64,000 bases of DNA from J038 sp036734085 (GTDB taxonomy: Bacteria; Chloroflexota; Anaerolineae; Aggregatilineales; Phototrophicaceae): NCBI GenBank assembly GCA_036734085.1, contig DAIMZF010000001.1, forward strand, positions 46,820-110,819. The letters are read 5' to 3'. Position numbers and translations under genes: made by a program. Shown here piece by piece: positions 1-7,894 of the stretch (positions within the stretch are counted from its first letter, which is position 1; every line of letters begins with the position of its first letter). The notes under the pieces are model-generated. The model was not told the DNA's origin and made no database searches. It worked only from the letters and a program-made list of their open reading frames with translations.

Positions 1-62
1 ACTTCATGCGTCAGCTTGAAGCCCAATTGGTCATGCGTAACTACGAAGGCTTTATGCGCTAA
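1..62 (+). CDS. secY: SecY preprotein translocase subunit, C-terminal end only
   Basis: Only the last 19 residues are inside the window, ending in NYEGFMR before a TAA at 60-62. This tail, with its FMRQLEAQLVMRNYEGF pattern, matches the typical end of SecY, the channel subunit of the Sec translocon in the cytoplasmic membrane. The position directly upstream of adk and map is the usual end of the spc ribosomal operon and supports the call. The rest of the gene lies to the left of the window. Confidence 0.85.
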   Translation, partial: FMRQLEAQLVMRNYEGFMR

Positions 63-139
63 GCGTTTAATAACTGGTGCGGGGGATGCGCGGCAAAAAA
101 GCGTATGCTCCGCATGTTTATTCTGTTAGGAGTAATGTT

Positions 140-850
140 ATGGGTCTGTATGTCATCATTATGGGTGTGCAAGGTGCTGGCAAAGGCACACAAGCCGCCT
201 ACCTTCAAGCTGAGTACAGCATCCCGCAGGTTTCGACAGGTGATTTATTCCGTGCAATGAAGACCCGGCAGGATGAACTCGCCAAACGAGTACAAGACCT
301 GATGAATCAAGGGTTGCTCATTCCGGATGACATCACCAATGAAGTATTGCAAGACCGTCTGGAGCAACCTGACGCGCAGAACGGCGCCATCTTAGATGGC
401 TACCCGCGCAATATCGCCCAGGCAGAATGGCTCGAAGCCTATCTCAACGGGCGTGGGGAAAAGTTGGGGGTTGTGCTGTTGTTAGAGCTAGACGCTTACG
501 AAGCCTTTAAACGGGCATTTGGCCGCGTGAAGTCATCCGCAACAGGGGAAACCTACAACATCTATTCGCACAATGACGGCCTGACGTGGGAAACGGTTGA
601 TCATCCTGGTGGGGAGTATCCGCCACGCCTGGAAGTAACCGATACCCGCACGGGCGAAAAGCTCATTCGTCGTTCCGATGATGAAGCGGTAAGCGTCATC
701 AAGCGCATTGATTTGTTTCGTGCGGAGACTGAGCCACTTGTACAATACTACCGCGAAAAAGGCTTACTGGTCAGTATTAATGCCGAACAGCCGATTAACA
801 CGGTAAGTATAGCCATCAAGGACGCGATAGACCGCGTTGTGGGTGCTTAA
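140..850 (+). CDS. adk: Adenylate kinase
   Basis: Converts ATP and AMP to two ADP in the cytoplasm. The P-loop GVQGAGKGT lies near residue 9, followed by the AMP-binding STGDLFR motif and LDGYPRN (family usual LDGFPR). A long LID segment follows, about residues 125-175, without the four-cysteine zinc site. I chose ATG 140 because AGGAG lies 7 bases upstream and translation then begins MGLYVIIMG; an in-frame ATG at 77 would add 21 residues unlike the family. At 236 aa it is slightly longer than the common 215-220 aa form. It sits between secY and map as in many bacteria. Confidence 0.93.
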   Translation: MGLYVIIMGVQGAGKGTQAAYLQAEYSIPQVSTGDLFRAMKTRQDELAKRVQDLMNQGLLIPDDITNEVLQDRLEQPDAQNGAILDGYPRNIAQAEWLEAYLNGRGEKLGVVLLLELDAYEAFKRAFGRVKSSATGETYNIYSHNDGLTWETVDHPGGEYPPRLEVTDTRTGEKLIRRSDDEAVSVIKRIDLFRAETEPLVQYYREKGLLVSINAEQPINTVSIAIKDAIDRVVGA

Positions 851-852
851 CG

Positions 853-1644
853 GTGGAAAAGATACCCGTCAAGACGCCGGATGAAATCGCTATCATGCGA
901 GAAGCAGGCCGCATTGTTGCTCAAGCCCATGAGCAGATGCGGCAGGCAATCCGTCCGGGCGTGAGTACGTGGGAGCTAGACCAAATCGCGGAGGCAGTTC
1001 TGCGTGACCATGACGCGATTCCGGCATTCTTAAACTACCCTAAACAAAAAGCGCCGAACTTCCCGGCGACCATCACGGCCAGCATCAATAGTGAAGTCGT
1101 GCATGGGATACCGAGTAAAACGCGCATTTTGAACGAAGGCGACATCATCAGTCTGGATGTCGGCTGTTACTATCAGGGCTTTGTGGGGGATGCGGCGCAG
1201 ACATGGCCGGTGGGCGAAGTTAAACCGGCGGTGCAACGGTTGATTGATGTCACGCGGGAGACATTGTTCGCCGCGATTGAACAGGCACGGCAGGGCAATC
1301 GGGTGAGTGACATCGCCCGGGCGACCCAAGCCTACGCCGCCAAGCATGGCTACAGTGTGGCGCTGGAATATACCGGGCATGGGGTTGGCCGCAAGATGCA
1401 CGAGCCGCCCGCCGTGCCTAACTGGTGGCCGCGTCGGCCTAACCACCAGCAACGCCAGACGGATGCAGTGCTACAGCCCGGCATGACATTGGCGATTGAG
1501 CCAATGGTGATTGCTGGCCGTAACGATTTGATTGAGCTTGATGATCAATGGACGGTTGTCACGCGGGATAAATCGCTTTCTGCTCACTGGGAGCATAGTA
1601 TCGCGGTTACGGCGGGCGACCCCGTTATCCTGACGTTGCCATAA
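853..1644 (+). CDS. map: Methionine aminopeptidase, type I
   Basis: Removes the initiator methionine from nascent proteins. The two metal-binding aspartates lie in DVGCYYQGFVGDAA, the histidine region is GHGVGRKMHEPP, and the two glutamates are in AIEPMV and WEHSIAVT. All five metal-ligand positions therefore appear intact. Translation starts with GTG 2 bases after the adk stop, which implies coupling; no strong ribosome binding site is visible. A short insertion (about residues 183-197, WWPRRPNHQQRQTD) precedes the EPM motif and is not usual. infA, which normally follows map in this operon, is absent. Confidence 0.93.
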   Translation: MEKIPVKTPDEIAIMREAGRIVAQAHEQMRQAIRPGVSTWELDQIAEAVLRDHDAIPAFLNYPKQKAPNFPATITASINSEVVHGIPSKTRILNEGDIISLDVGCYYQGFVGDAAQTWPVGEVKPAVQRLIDVTRETLFAAIEQARQGNRVSDIARATQAYAAKHGYSVALEYTGHGVGRKMHEPPAVPNWWPRRPNHQQRQTDAVLQPGMTLAIEPMVIAGRNDLIELDDQWTVVTRDKSLSAHWEHSIAVTAGDPVILTLP

Positions 1645-1665
1645 ATCCGAAGTACAAAGCGACGA

Positions 1666-1722
1666 GTGCAGAGTAACCAGTAAAAAGTAACCCACATCTG
1701 CTCTTTACTTGTTACTTTGCAC
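1666..1722. repeat. Imperfect inverted repeat between map and rpmJ
   Basis: The arms 1666-1687 and 1701-1722 are complementary over 22 bases with a few mismatches and a 13-base loop. The arms are built from GTAAC and AGTAA-like words. It occupies the place where infA would be expected. It could act as a terminator or processing hairpin, or be a member of a dispersed intergenic repeat family. No strong T run follows directly. Confidence 0.6.
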
Positions 1723-1815
1723 GCCTTACTTTAAATAAATCGGTTGTAGACATCAAAATCACAGTATGATATGATAATCGTTCCGTGTAACAAATAGACC
1801 AGAGGGCGTTCAGAT

Positions 1816-1929
1816 ATGAAAGTTTCAACATCCATCAAGCGCCGCTGTCCCAAGTGCCGTGTAATTAAACGTCATGGTCGAGTGATGATTATTTGCACGA
1901 ACCCGAAACACAAACAGCGGCAGGGTTAA
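1816..1929 (+). CDS. rpmJ: 50S ribosomal protein L36 (bL36)
   Basis: A 37-residue protein beginning MKVSTSIKRRCPKCRVIKRH and ending NPKHKQRQG. The zinc-binding set of L36 is present: C11, C14, C27 and H32. This is the C+ (zinc-binding) form. It lies 19 bases upstream of rpsM as in the alpha operon. The gene is too short for most ORF cut-offs. A weak purine-rich stretch, GAGGG, lies about 10 bases upstream of ATG. Confidence 0.95.
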   Translation: MKVSTSIKRRCPKCRVIKRHGRVMIICTNPKHKQRQG

Positions 1930-1948
1930 TACGTAGGAGAATTATCGC

Positions 1949-2335
1949 ATGGCACGTATCGAAGGTGTAGACCTGCCACGGAATAAGCGCGTTGTTATCG
2001 CGCTGACGTACATTTATGGCATAGGGCGCACAACCAGTGAAAAAGTGCTGGCCCAAACCGGAATCGACGAGAGCATCCGTGTGCAGGATTTGACCGAAGA
2101 CCAAATGCAAACGTTGCGTGAGGCCATCGCGCCTATCACAACAGAAGGTGACTTGCGTCGTCTGATTCAAGGCAACATCAAGCGTTTGGTTGATATTGGC
2201 ACTTATCGGGGGTTGCGCCACCGCCGCAGTTTACCGGTGCGCGGCCAACGGACACGTACAAACGCACGGACTAAACGAGGCCCCAAGAAGACGGTGCCGG
2301 GTCGTGGTCGTCGGCGTGGTGCAGGTAAGAAATAA
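1949..2335 (+). CDS. rpsM: 30S ribosomal protein S13 (uS13)
   Basis: Head protein of the small subunit that contacts tRNA and the large subunit. The sequence starts MARIEGVDLPRNKRVVIALTY and contains IYGIGRTTSEKVL and the basic tail RGQRTRTNARTKRGPKK, all standard S13 features. The length, 128 aa, is normal. A GTAGGAGA ribosome binding site lies about 8 bases before ATG. Confidence 0.97.
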   Translation: MARIEGVDLPRNKRVVIALTYIYGIGRTTSEKVLAQTGIDESIRVQDLTEDQMQTLREAIAPITTEGDLRRLIQGNIKRLVDIGTYRGLRHRRSLPVRGQRTRTNARTKRGPKKTVPGRGRRRGAGKK

Positions 2336-2404
2336 CCCCACAAGCTGGCTCTTGGGCTTAGCTTGTGCCGGTCAGAGGTCGAACTTTATCGCATTTGGCA
2401 AGTG

Positions 2405-2433
2405 GCGCCCTGCATAATTTGTTGGCAGGGCGC
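2405..2433 (+). promoter_or_regulatory. Hairpin in the rpsM-rpsK spacer
   Basis: A perfect 9-bp stem (GCGCCCTGC with GCAGGGCGC) closes an 11-base loop and ends 26 bases before the rpsK start. No T run follows, so it is less likely a terminator than an mRNA stability or autoregulatory structure. The whole rpsM-rpsK gap of 124 bases is unusually long for neighbouring ribosomal genes. Confidence 0.45.
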
Positions 2434-2459
2434 GTATTGACGTAAAGCGGAGTGATTGC

Positions 2460-2858
2460 ATGGCAAAAGTGAGAAAAGGCGGACGCCGTGCCGCCAAGAA
2501 AGTCGTAAAGAATATCCCTTACGGGCAGGCGCACATTTACGCCACCTTTAACAATACCATTGTCTCCATGACCGACCAATCCGGCAATGTGGTGTCTTGG
2601 TCTAGCGCCGGTACAAGTGGGTTTAAGGGGAGCCGCAAAAGCACCCCCTATGCCGCCCGTATCGCCGCCCAAACCGCCGCAGAAACCGCGCAAACGCACG
2701 GCATGAAGGAAGTAGATGTATTTGTTAAAGGGCCGGGGCCGGGTCGTGAAAACGCTATCCGCGCCATTCAAGCTAGTGGGCTGAAGGTACGTTCCATCAG
2801 CGACGTGACGCCCATCCCGCACAACGGTGTACGCCCGCCTAAAAAGCGCCGCGTTTAG
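2460..2858 (+). CDS. rpsK: 30S ribosomal protein S11 (uS11)
   Basis: Platform protein of the small subunit. Diagnostic segments are IYATFNNTIVSMTDQSGNV, WSSAGTSGFKGSRKSTPYAA and the end TPIPHNGVRPPKKRRV. The length, 132 aa, is usual. GGAG lies about 7 bases before ATG. rpsD, which commonly follows rpsK, is not here; the next gene is rpoA. Confidence 0.97.
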   Translation: MAKVRKGGRRAAKKVVKNIPYGQAHIYATFNNTIVSMTDQSGNVVSWSSAGTSGFKGSRKSTPYAARIAAQTAAETAQTHGMKEVDVFVKGPGPGRENAIRAIQASGLKVRSISDVTPIPHNGVRPPKKRRV

Positions 2859-2897
2859 TTATCGTGCATAGGCGATTGAGCAAAGAGGAGCTTGAAA

Positions 2898-3896
2898 TTG
2901 GTCACTAATCAGATGGTTTTACCCCATCGGGTGGAAAGCGACGCCATTACACGTAATTATGGGCGCTTCGTGATTCATCCGCTAGAAAGCGGTTACGGCC
3001 TGACGCTGGGAAACGCGCTACGGCGGATTTTGCTGTCGTCCCTACCGGGCGCGGCAGTGACCAGTATTCGCGTTTCCGACGTTCATCACGAATTCTCTGC
3101 TATTCCCAACGTGCGCGAGGATATGACACAGCTTATCCTACAGGTGAAGCAACTACGCCTGAAGTTACACGACGGGGCAGAGCAAGCGCGTCTGCGGTTA
3201 GATCATCGCGGTAACGGTACGGTAACGGCGGCGGACATCAACTATCCGTCGGAAGTTGAGATTGTGAATACGGACTTGTACTTGTTTACGGTTGAAGTTG
3301 ATAGCCGTGACCAACACAATGACGCTCACATCGAGATGGAATTTAACGTGATGTTGGGACGTGGGTATAGCCCGGCAGAAGAACGCGGCCGTTTGCCGAT
3401 TGGTGAACTGCCGATTGATGCTGTCTTTAGCCCGATTCGCCGCGTGAATTACGAGGTTGAAGGGGCACGGGTGGGGCAACGGACGAACTACGACCGCCTC
3501 ATCCTTGAAATTTGGACGGATGGAACTGTGCGTCCGGAAGAAGCCCTCAGCCAGGCCGCGCAGATTATGATTCGTCATATGAGTGTCATTAGCGGCCTGC
3601 AACCGGATGCCAGCCTGCCGGATGGTTGGGTGCCTTCTGCTAACCAAGATGATGAAGACGACAAAGAACAACCGCACCAACGCTTTAAGGACAAGATGAT
3701 TGAAGAGCTTGACCTGAGCGTGCGGGTGTTTAACTCGCTCAAGCGGACGGGAATCGTGACGGTGGGCGACGTGCTGGACATGCTCGATCGTGGGCCGGAT
3801 GCGATGCTGGCAATCCGCAACTTTGGCGAGAAGTCATTGGATGAACTGGTAGACAAACTGCGCGAGAAGGGCTACCTCGCCCAAGAGGACGAATAA
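2898..3896 (+). CDS. rpoA: RNA polymerase alpha subunit
   Basis: Scaffold subunit of RNA polymerase. The N-terminal dimerisation domain (about 1-235) includes FVIHPLESGYGLTLGNALRRILLSSLPG. An acidic linker, DDEDDKEQ, leads to the C-terminal promoter/activator domain with SLKRTGIVTVGDVLDML and IRNFGEKSLDEL. I place the start at TTG 2898 because GAGGAG ends 7 bases before it. The upstream in-frame TTG at 2892 would leave only one base between the ribosome binding site and the start. The product is about 332 aa, slightly longer than usual. Confidence 0.95.
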   Translation: MVTNQMVLPHRVESDAITRNYGRFVIHPLESGYGLTLGNALRRILLSSLPGAAVTSIRVSDVHHEFSAIPNVREDMTQLILQVKQLRLKLHDGAEQARLRLDHRGNGTVTAADINYPSEVEIVNTDLYLFTVEVDSRDQHNDAHIEMEFNVMLGRGYSPAEERGRLPIGELPIDAVFSPIRRVNYEVEGARVGQRTNYDRLILEIWTDGTVRPEEALSQAAQIMIRHMSVISGLQPDASLPDGWVPSANQDDEDDKEQPHQRFKDKMIEELDLSVRVFNSLKRTGIVTVGDVLDMLDRGPDAMLAIRNFGEKSLDELVDKLREKGYLAQEDE

Positions 3897-3936
3897 GCCG
3901 CTCGCCGCGCAGATAATTTAACCGCAACTGCTATCC

Positions 3937-3970
3937 GGGTGCAGAATTTGGTAACACGCCATCTGCACCC
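3937..3970 (+). promoter_or_regulatory. Hairpin in the rpoA-rplQ spacer
   Basis: The arms 3937-3945 and 3962-3970 form a perfect 9-bp stem around a 16-base loop, followed by CTTT. It lies 27 bases before the rplQ start. It could be a weak terminator that tunes rplQ relative to rpoA, or an RNA-processing site. The sequence alone does not decide. Confidence 0.4.
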
Positions 3971-3997
3971 CTTTAAAGTGTTAAGGGAGCATATGAC

Positions 3998-4399
3998 ATG
4001 CGTCATCGCGTAAAAGGGAAGAAACTCAACCGCGATACGGGGCACCGTAAAGCCCTGCGTAAAAACCTGATGATTGCGTTGTTCCAACATGGGCGCATCA
4101 AAACAACCGAGCCAAAAGCGAAGTTTGTACGCGGCCACGCGGAACGCATCATCACTATCGCCAAGCGCGGATTGGCTAAGGCCGAAGCGACCGGAAACCC
4201 GGCGGCGGCAGTACACGCCCGGCGGATTGTCGCCAGCCGTTTAAACAATGACCGTGTAATGGTGCAACGGGTGTTTGATGACATCGCGCCCCGTTATACT
4301 GAGCGTGACGGCGGTTACACCCGCATCTACAAACTCGGCCCCCGCAAGGGCGATAATGCCGATATGGTCATTCTGGAACTGGTGGGCAACGAAGAATAA
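3998..4399 (+). CDS. rplQ: 50S ribosomal protein L17 (bL17)
   Basis: Begins MRHRVKGKKLNRDTGHRKALRKNL, the standard L17 opening, and ends with the conserved YTRIYKLGPRKGDNADMVILELV. The length, 133 aa, is normal. GGGAG lies 8 bases before ATG. It closes the alpha operon and is followed after 6 bases by truA, as in many bacteria. Confidence 0.97.
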   Translation: MRHRVKGKKLNRDTGHRKALRKNLMIALFQHGRIKTTEPKAKFVRGHAERIITIAKRGLAKAEATGNPAAAVHARRIVASRLNNDRVMVQRVFDDIAPRYTERDGGYTRIYKLGPRKGDNADMVILELVGNEE

Positions 4400-4405
4400 A
4401 CTGAT

Positions 4406-5152
4406 ATGCCGCGCTTCCGGGCAACTTTGGCCTATGACGGCACGGCTTATCAGGGCTTTCAACGTCAACGTGATGGTGTGCCGACGGTACAAAACACCGT
4501 AGAGCAAGCCATCCAGCGCATAACATCGCAAGCGGTGAGCGTCATCGCCGCAGGCCGCACGGATAGCGGCGTTCATGCGGTAGGGCAGGTCATCGCGTTT
4601 GATGCAGACTGGACACGGCCTGTTGCGGATTTGCTAAGGGGCATCAACGCTGTCCTACCATCAGATGTCGCCCTGCAAGATTTGCAGGAACAAGCGGGGT
4701 TTCATCCGCGTTACGATGCGCTATCGCGTCAGTACATTTACACCATCATCCAGTCCCCCCAACGGCAACCGCTATGGGTGCGGCGGGCGTGGATCATCCG
4801 CGAACCGCTCAACATGGATGTGATGAACGCCGCCGCCGCTTTATTCGTCGGGCGGCACGACTTCGCCGCTTTGGGGCATCCACCGCAGGGAGAAAACACC
4901 GTGCGCGACCTGTTCGTATCAGAATGGGCGTACACGCCGCACTCCTTCGGCTCGGAATATGTTTACACCGTGCGAGCGACGGCCTTTTTGCATCATATGG
5001 TGCGGCGTATGGTCGGCTTGATGGCGGATGTGGGGCGTGGTTGGATGGCCTTAGAAGCCTGTGCGCGTATCTTCGCTGATGCGGATATATCGCAGGTGAA
5101 GACCATCGCACCGCCGCAAGGCTTGGTGCTGGCATCTGTGCAGTACCCATAA
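4406..5152 (+). CDS. truA: tRNA pseudouridine(38-40) synthase TruA
   Basis: Makes pseudouridine at positions 38-40 of the tRNA anticodon arm. The catalytic aspartate is in AAGRTDSGVHAVGQV near residue 53. Other family segments are YDGTAYQGFQRQ, SRQYIYTI and FLHHMVRRMVG. The length, 248 aa, fits. It starts 6 bases after the rplQ stop, so the two are probably cotranscribed. Confidence 0.95.
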   Translation: MPRFRATLAYDGTAYQGFQRQRDGVPTVQNTVEQAIQRITSQAVSVIAAGRTDSGVHAVGQVIAFDADWTRPVADLLRGINAVLPSDVALQDLQEQAGFHPRYDALSRQYIYTIIQSPQRQPLWVRRAWIIREPLNMDVMNAAAALFVGRHDFAALGHPPQGENTVRDLFVSEWAYTPHSFGSEYVYTVRATAFLHHMVRRMVGLMADVGRGWMALEACARIFADADISQVKTIAPPQGLVLASVQYP

Positions 5153-5164
5153 TATTAGAAATTA

Positions 5165-5184
5165 CAGGCAGGTCAAACTGCCTG
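5165..5184 (+). terminator. Terminator-like hairpin after truA
   Basis: A perfect 7-bp stem, CAGGCAG with CTGCCTG, closes a 6-base loop and is followed by ATGTTTCC. The T run is weak, so termination may be partial. It marks a likely end of the alpha-operon transcript before the rplM leader. Confidence 0.5.
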
Positions 5185-5205
5185 ATGTTTCCGGCTTCGC
5201 AAAAT

Positions 5206-5237
5206 CATCATATCGGGCAGAATACCCGGTAATGATG
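5206..5237 (+). promoter_or_regulatory. Hairpin in the rplM leader, possible L13 autoregulatory site
   Basis: CATCATATCGGG (5206-5217) pairs with CCCGGTAATGATG (5225-5237) as 12 base pairs with a single bulged A at 5231 and a 7-base loop. It lies about 70 bases upstream of rplM. Ribosomal protein leaders upstream of rplM are known in several phyla. Whether this is one is an inference from position and structure only. Confidence 0.45.
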
Positions 5238-5307
5238 GACAAATCGGGGCCGTTACCGTTCATTTTGCTGGCGGAGCAGTGCGCCCGCCACAAGGAGAAA
5301 AGCACAC

Positions 5308-5742
5308 ATGAAGCAAAAAACGTTTACCCCAACGCCTGCCGACATCGAACGGCAGTGGTGGGTGGTGGACGCCGAAGGCCAGACGTTAGGCCGCTTGGCG
5401 ACCAAGATTGCTGTGTTACTGCGCGGCAAGCACAAGACCATCTTCAGCCCACATATGGACACCGGCGATTATGTCATCGTCATCAACTGCGAAAAAATCA
5501 CCGTTACCGGTAATCGCATGGATGACAAGATTTACTATCGTCACTCCCACTTTATGGGCGGCCTGAAGCAACAAACACTCCGTCAGGTGATGGCTACACA
5601 CCCTGACCGGGCGATTACATCCGCCGTGCGCGGTATGTTACCCAAAAATGTGTTAGGCCGCGAAATGCTCCGTAAGCTCAAGGTATATGTTGGGCCAGAG
5701 CATCCGCACGCGCCGCAAAAGCCGCAAATACTGGAACTCTAA
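5308..5742 (+). CDS. rplM: 50S ribosomal protein L13 (uL13)
   Basis: Early-assembly protein of the large subunit. Diagnostic stretches are RQWWVVDAEGQTLGRLAT, LRGKHKTIFSPHMDTGDYV and GMLPKNVLGREMLRKLKVY. The length, 144 aa, is standard. AAGGAG precedes ATG by 9 bases. It forms a two-gene unit with rpsI. Confidence 0.97.
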   Translation: MKQKTFTPTPADIERQWWVVDAEGQTLGRLATKIAVLLRGKHKTIFSPHMDTGDYVIVINCEKITVTGNRMDDKIYYRHSHFMGGLKQQTLRQVMATHPDRAITSAVRGMLPKNVLGREMLRKLKVYVGPEHPHAPQKPQILEL

Positions 5743-5753
5743 GGGAGGCGTGA

Positions 5754-6149
5754 ATGTCTGCACAATACTATGAAGGAATTGGTCGCCGCAAGTCGGCCTC
5801 CGCACGGGTGCGTTTGTATCCCGGTGGCACGGGCAAAATGATCATCAATGATAAAGACGCCCGTGATTATCTGCCGCGTGAAGGCGATGTCGAGATCTTC
5901 CTGCTCCCGCTAACTGAACTCGGCCAAGAAAACAGCTATGACATCACCGTTAAGGTGAATGGTGGCGGCATCAGCGGCCAGCGTGACGCTATTTTGCTCG
6001 GCGTGGCGCGTGCCCTGCTTAAGATTGACCCTGACCTGCGCCCGCGTATGCGGCAAGGGGGCTTTCTCACCCGTGACTCGCGTGAGAAAGAACGTAAGAA
6101 ACCCGGCCTCAAGCGTGCGCGTAAGGCCCCCACATATACCAAACGTTAA
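5754..6149 (+). CDS. rpsI: 30S ribosomal protein S9 (uS9)
   Basis: Contains the S9 opening YYEGIGRRKSASARVRLYPG and the basic tail KKPGLKRARKAPTYTKR, whose last arginine contacts the P-site tRNA. The length, 131 aa, is normal. It lies 11 bases after rplM, with GGGAGG as the ribosome binding site. Confidence 0.97.
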   Translation: MSAQYYEGIGRRKSASARVRLYPGGTGKMIINDKDARDYLPREGDVEIFLLPLTELGQENSYDITVKVNGGGISGQRDAILLGVARALLKIDPDLRPRMRQGGFLTRDSREKERKKPGLKRARKAPTYTKR

Positions 6150-6170
6150 GTCTTTGGGCTGTGGTATCCT

Positions 6171-6203
6171 AAAAAGGCAAGGCACTATGCGTCTTGCCTT
6201 TTT
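6171..6203 (+). terminator. Intrinsic terminator after rpsI
   Basis: An 11-bp stem (AAAAAGGCAAG with CTTGCCTTTTT), an 11-base loop and a T run at the 3' end. This is a clear intrinsic terminator. The A run on the other side means it could work on both strands. Confidence 0.85.
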
Positions 6204-6227
6204 GTGTTTTATGGGGAGTTTGCTTTT

Positions 6228-7676
6228 ATGATAACGATTGTTGGTTTGGGGCCGGGTGATGTGGACGATTTATCGCGCCGGGCGTGGCGTGTGCTAAAGC
6301 AAGCGCCGAAGGTGTATCTGCGTACTGCCCATCACGGTTGTGTCCCGTGCTTGCCACAGGAAAGCACAGTGTATCATCCGTTTGACCATCTGTACGAAAG
6401 CCTGGACGAGTTCGAGGCGGTGTACCAAACCATTGCGGATACAATCCTGCAAGCCGCGCATGACGCAGGCGATGTGGTGTATGCTGTGCCCGGTGACCCG
6501 TTAGTGGGGGAAGCTACCACGACGCGCATTTTATCCCAAGCCCGCGAAGCCGGGATAGCTGTGCAGATTATCAACGGGATTAGCTTTATAGAACCGATGC
6601 TGGCGGCGGTGGGCGTGGACGCCCTGGACGGCTTGCAAATCTACGATGGGCTGGAGGTTGCCGCGATGCACCATCCACCCATCAACCCGGATTTCCCGGC
6701 ATTGGTGGGGCAGGTATATAATCGCCGGGTTGCGTCCAATGTCAAACTAACCCTGATGAACCAATACCCCGATGATTATGAAGTCATGCTCATTCACTCC
6801 GCCGGGACGAATGCTGAACAGGTAGAAACCGTGCCGCTGTACCAGATAGATCGGAGTGAAGCCATCAGTTACACGACTTCGCTATTTGTACCTGCTATGC
6901 CCGGCATGAACAGCTTTGAACGTTTTCAGGAGATTATTTCTCATCTGCGCGACCCGGAAAACGGGTGCCCATGGGATTTAAAGCAGACGCACGAATCATT
7001 ACGACAATATCTGCTGGAAGAAGCCTACGAGACATTAGAAGCCATCGACGCTGGCAATACAGACGAGCTATACCGCGAATTGGGCGATTTAATGCTCCAA
7101 ATCGTCCTGCATACCCAGATTGCCATTGATGACGGCGAATTCCGCATGACGGACGTATTAAGTCACATCAACGAAAAGATGATACGTCGCCATCCGCATG
7201 TGTTTGCTACGATCGATGTAGAAGATGCTGACGAAGTTGTGACGAATTGGGAAGCGATTAAAGCGCAAGAAAAAGCGAGTTCACCTCCAGAGTCGCGCCT
7301 TGATAGCGTGCCGAAGGCGCTCCCGGCCTTGTTGCGTGCCTTTAACTATCAGGAACGGGCGGCACGGGCAGGCTTCGACTGGCCGCAGATTGACGGTGTA
7401 CGTGATAAGATCATCGAAGAACTGGACGAGGTGTTATCCGCGCCGGATGATGCCGCACGTCAGGAAGAAATCGGTGATTTGCTGTTTGTACTGGTCAACT
7501 GGGCGCGCTGGCTGAAGGTTGACCCGGAAAACGCGCTTCGGCTGGCGAGTGACAAATTCTACCGACGCTTTGCATTTGTAGAGGCGAAAGTCCGCGCTTC
7601 CGGCCAGCCGATGAATGACTTTAGCCTGGCACAACTGGATAGCTTCTGGGATGAGGCAAAAGCGCAGGGCTTGTAG
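6228..7676 (+). CDS. Tetrapyrrole methylase / MazG-family nucleotide pyrophosphohydrolase
   Basis: A two-part protein like YabN of Bacillus. Residues 1-220 form a tetrapyrrole (corrin/porphyrin) methylase-like domain, with VGLGPGDVDDLSRRAW and VYAVPGDPLVGEAT. Residues 235-480 hold two tandem MazG modules: GCPWDLKQTHESLRQYLLEEAYE with its EExxE metal site, and a second with IIEELDEVL and EEIGDLLFVLVNW. MazG proteins hydrolyse non-canonical or excess NTPs. I chose ATG 6228 because GGGGAG lies about 9 bases upstream; the in-frame ATG at 6204 overlaps the preceding terminator. The product is 482 aa. Confidence 0.88.
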   Translation: MITIVGLGPGDVDDLSRRAWRVLKQAPKVYLRTAHHGCVPCLPQESTVYHPFDHLYESLDEFEAVYQTIADTILQAAHDAGDVVYAVPGDPLVGEATTTRILSQAREAGIAVQIINGISFIEPMLAAVGVDALDGLQIYDGLEVAAMHHPPINPDFPALVGQVYNRRVASNVKLTLMNQYPDDYEVMLIHSAGTNAEQVETVPLYQIDRSEAISYTTSLFVPAMPGMNSFERFQEIISHLRDPENGCPWDLKQTHESLRQYLLEEAYETLEAIDAGNTDELYRELGDLMLQIVLHTQIAIDDGEFRMTDVLSHINEKMIRRHPHVFATIDVEDADEVVTNWEAIKAQEKASSPPESRLDSVPKALPALLRAFNYQERAARAGFDWPQIDGVRDKIIEELDEVLSAPDDAARQEEIGDLLFVLVNWARWLKVDPENALRLASDKFYRRFAFVEAKVRASGQPMNDFSLAQLDSFWDEAKAQGL

Positions 7677-7754
7677 GGCAGGCCAGCCTTGTAATTGGCT
7701 ATAGATTTTGCATACTTAAAGACGGTTTAACAACCGCATAAATGTTATGGAATC

Positions 7755-7788
7755 AAAAACCGACAGTCTGTTGAAGACTGCCGGTTTT
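7755..7788 (-). terminator. Terminator for tRNA-Pro
   Basis: The stem is AAAACCG and CAGTCT on the left with AGACTG and CGGTTTT on the right, with one internal A/C mismatch and a 5-base loop. Read on the minus strand it ends in a T run directly downstream of the tRNA 3' end. It could also end mazG transcription from the other side. Confidence 0.75.
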
Positions 7789-7789
7789 G

Positions 7790-7863
7790 TCGGGGCGCAC
7801 GGATTCGAACCGTGGACCTCACCGACCCGAACGGTGCGCGCTACCGGGCTGCGCCACGCCCCG
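7790..7863 (-). tRNA. tRNA-Pro, anticodon CGG
   Basis: Read on the minus strand it folds as a full cloverleaf. The acceptor is CGGGGCG with CGCCCCG and discriminator A. The D arm is GCGCAGCCCGGTAGCGC. The anticodon arm CACCG-TTCGGGT-CGGTG gives anticodon CGG, and the T arm contains GGTTCGAATCC. CCA is not encoded. It decodes CCG proline codons. Confidence 0.95.
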
Positions 7864-7894
7864 AAAACTTGTTGCAGTTTACTTGAAATGACCG

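Noticed and set aside
5232..5513. ORF of 93 codons starting in the rplM leader
   Set aside because: Out of frame with rplM and mostly overlapping it; the leader hairpin explains the region better.
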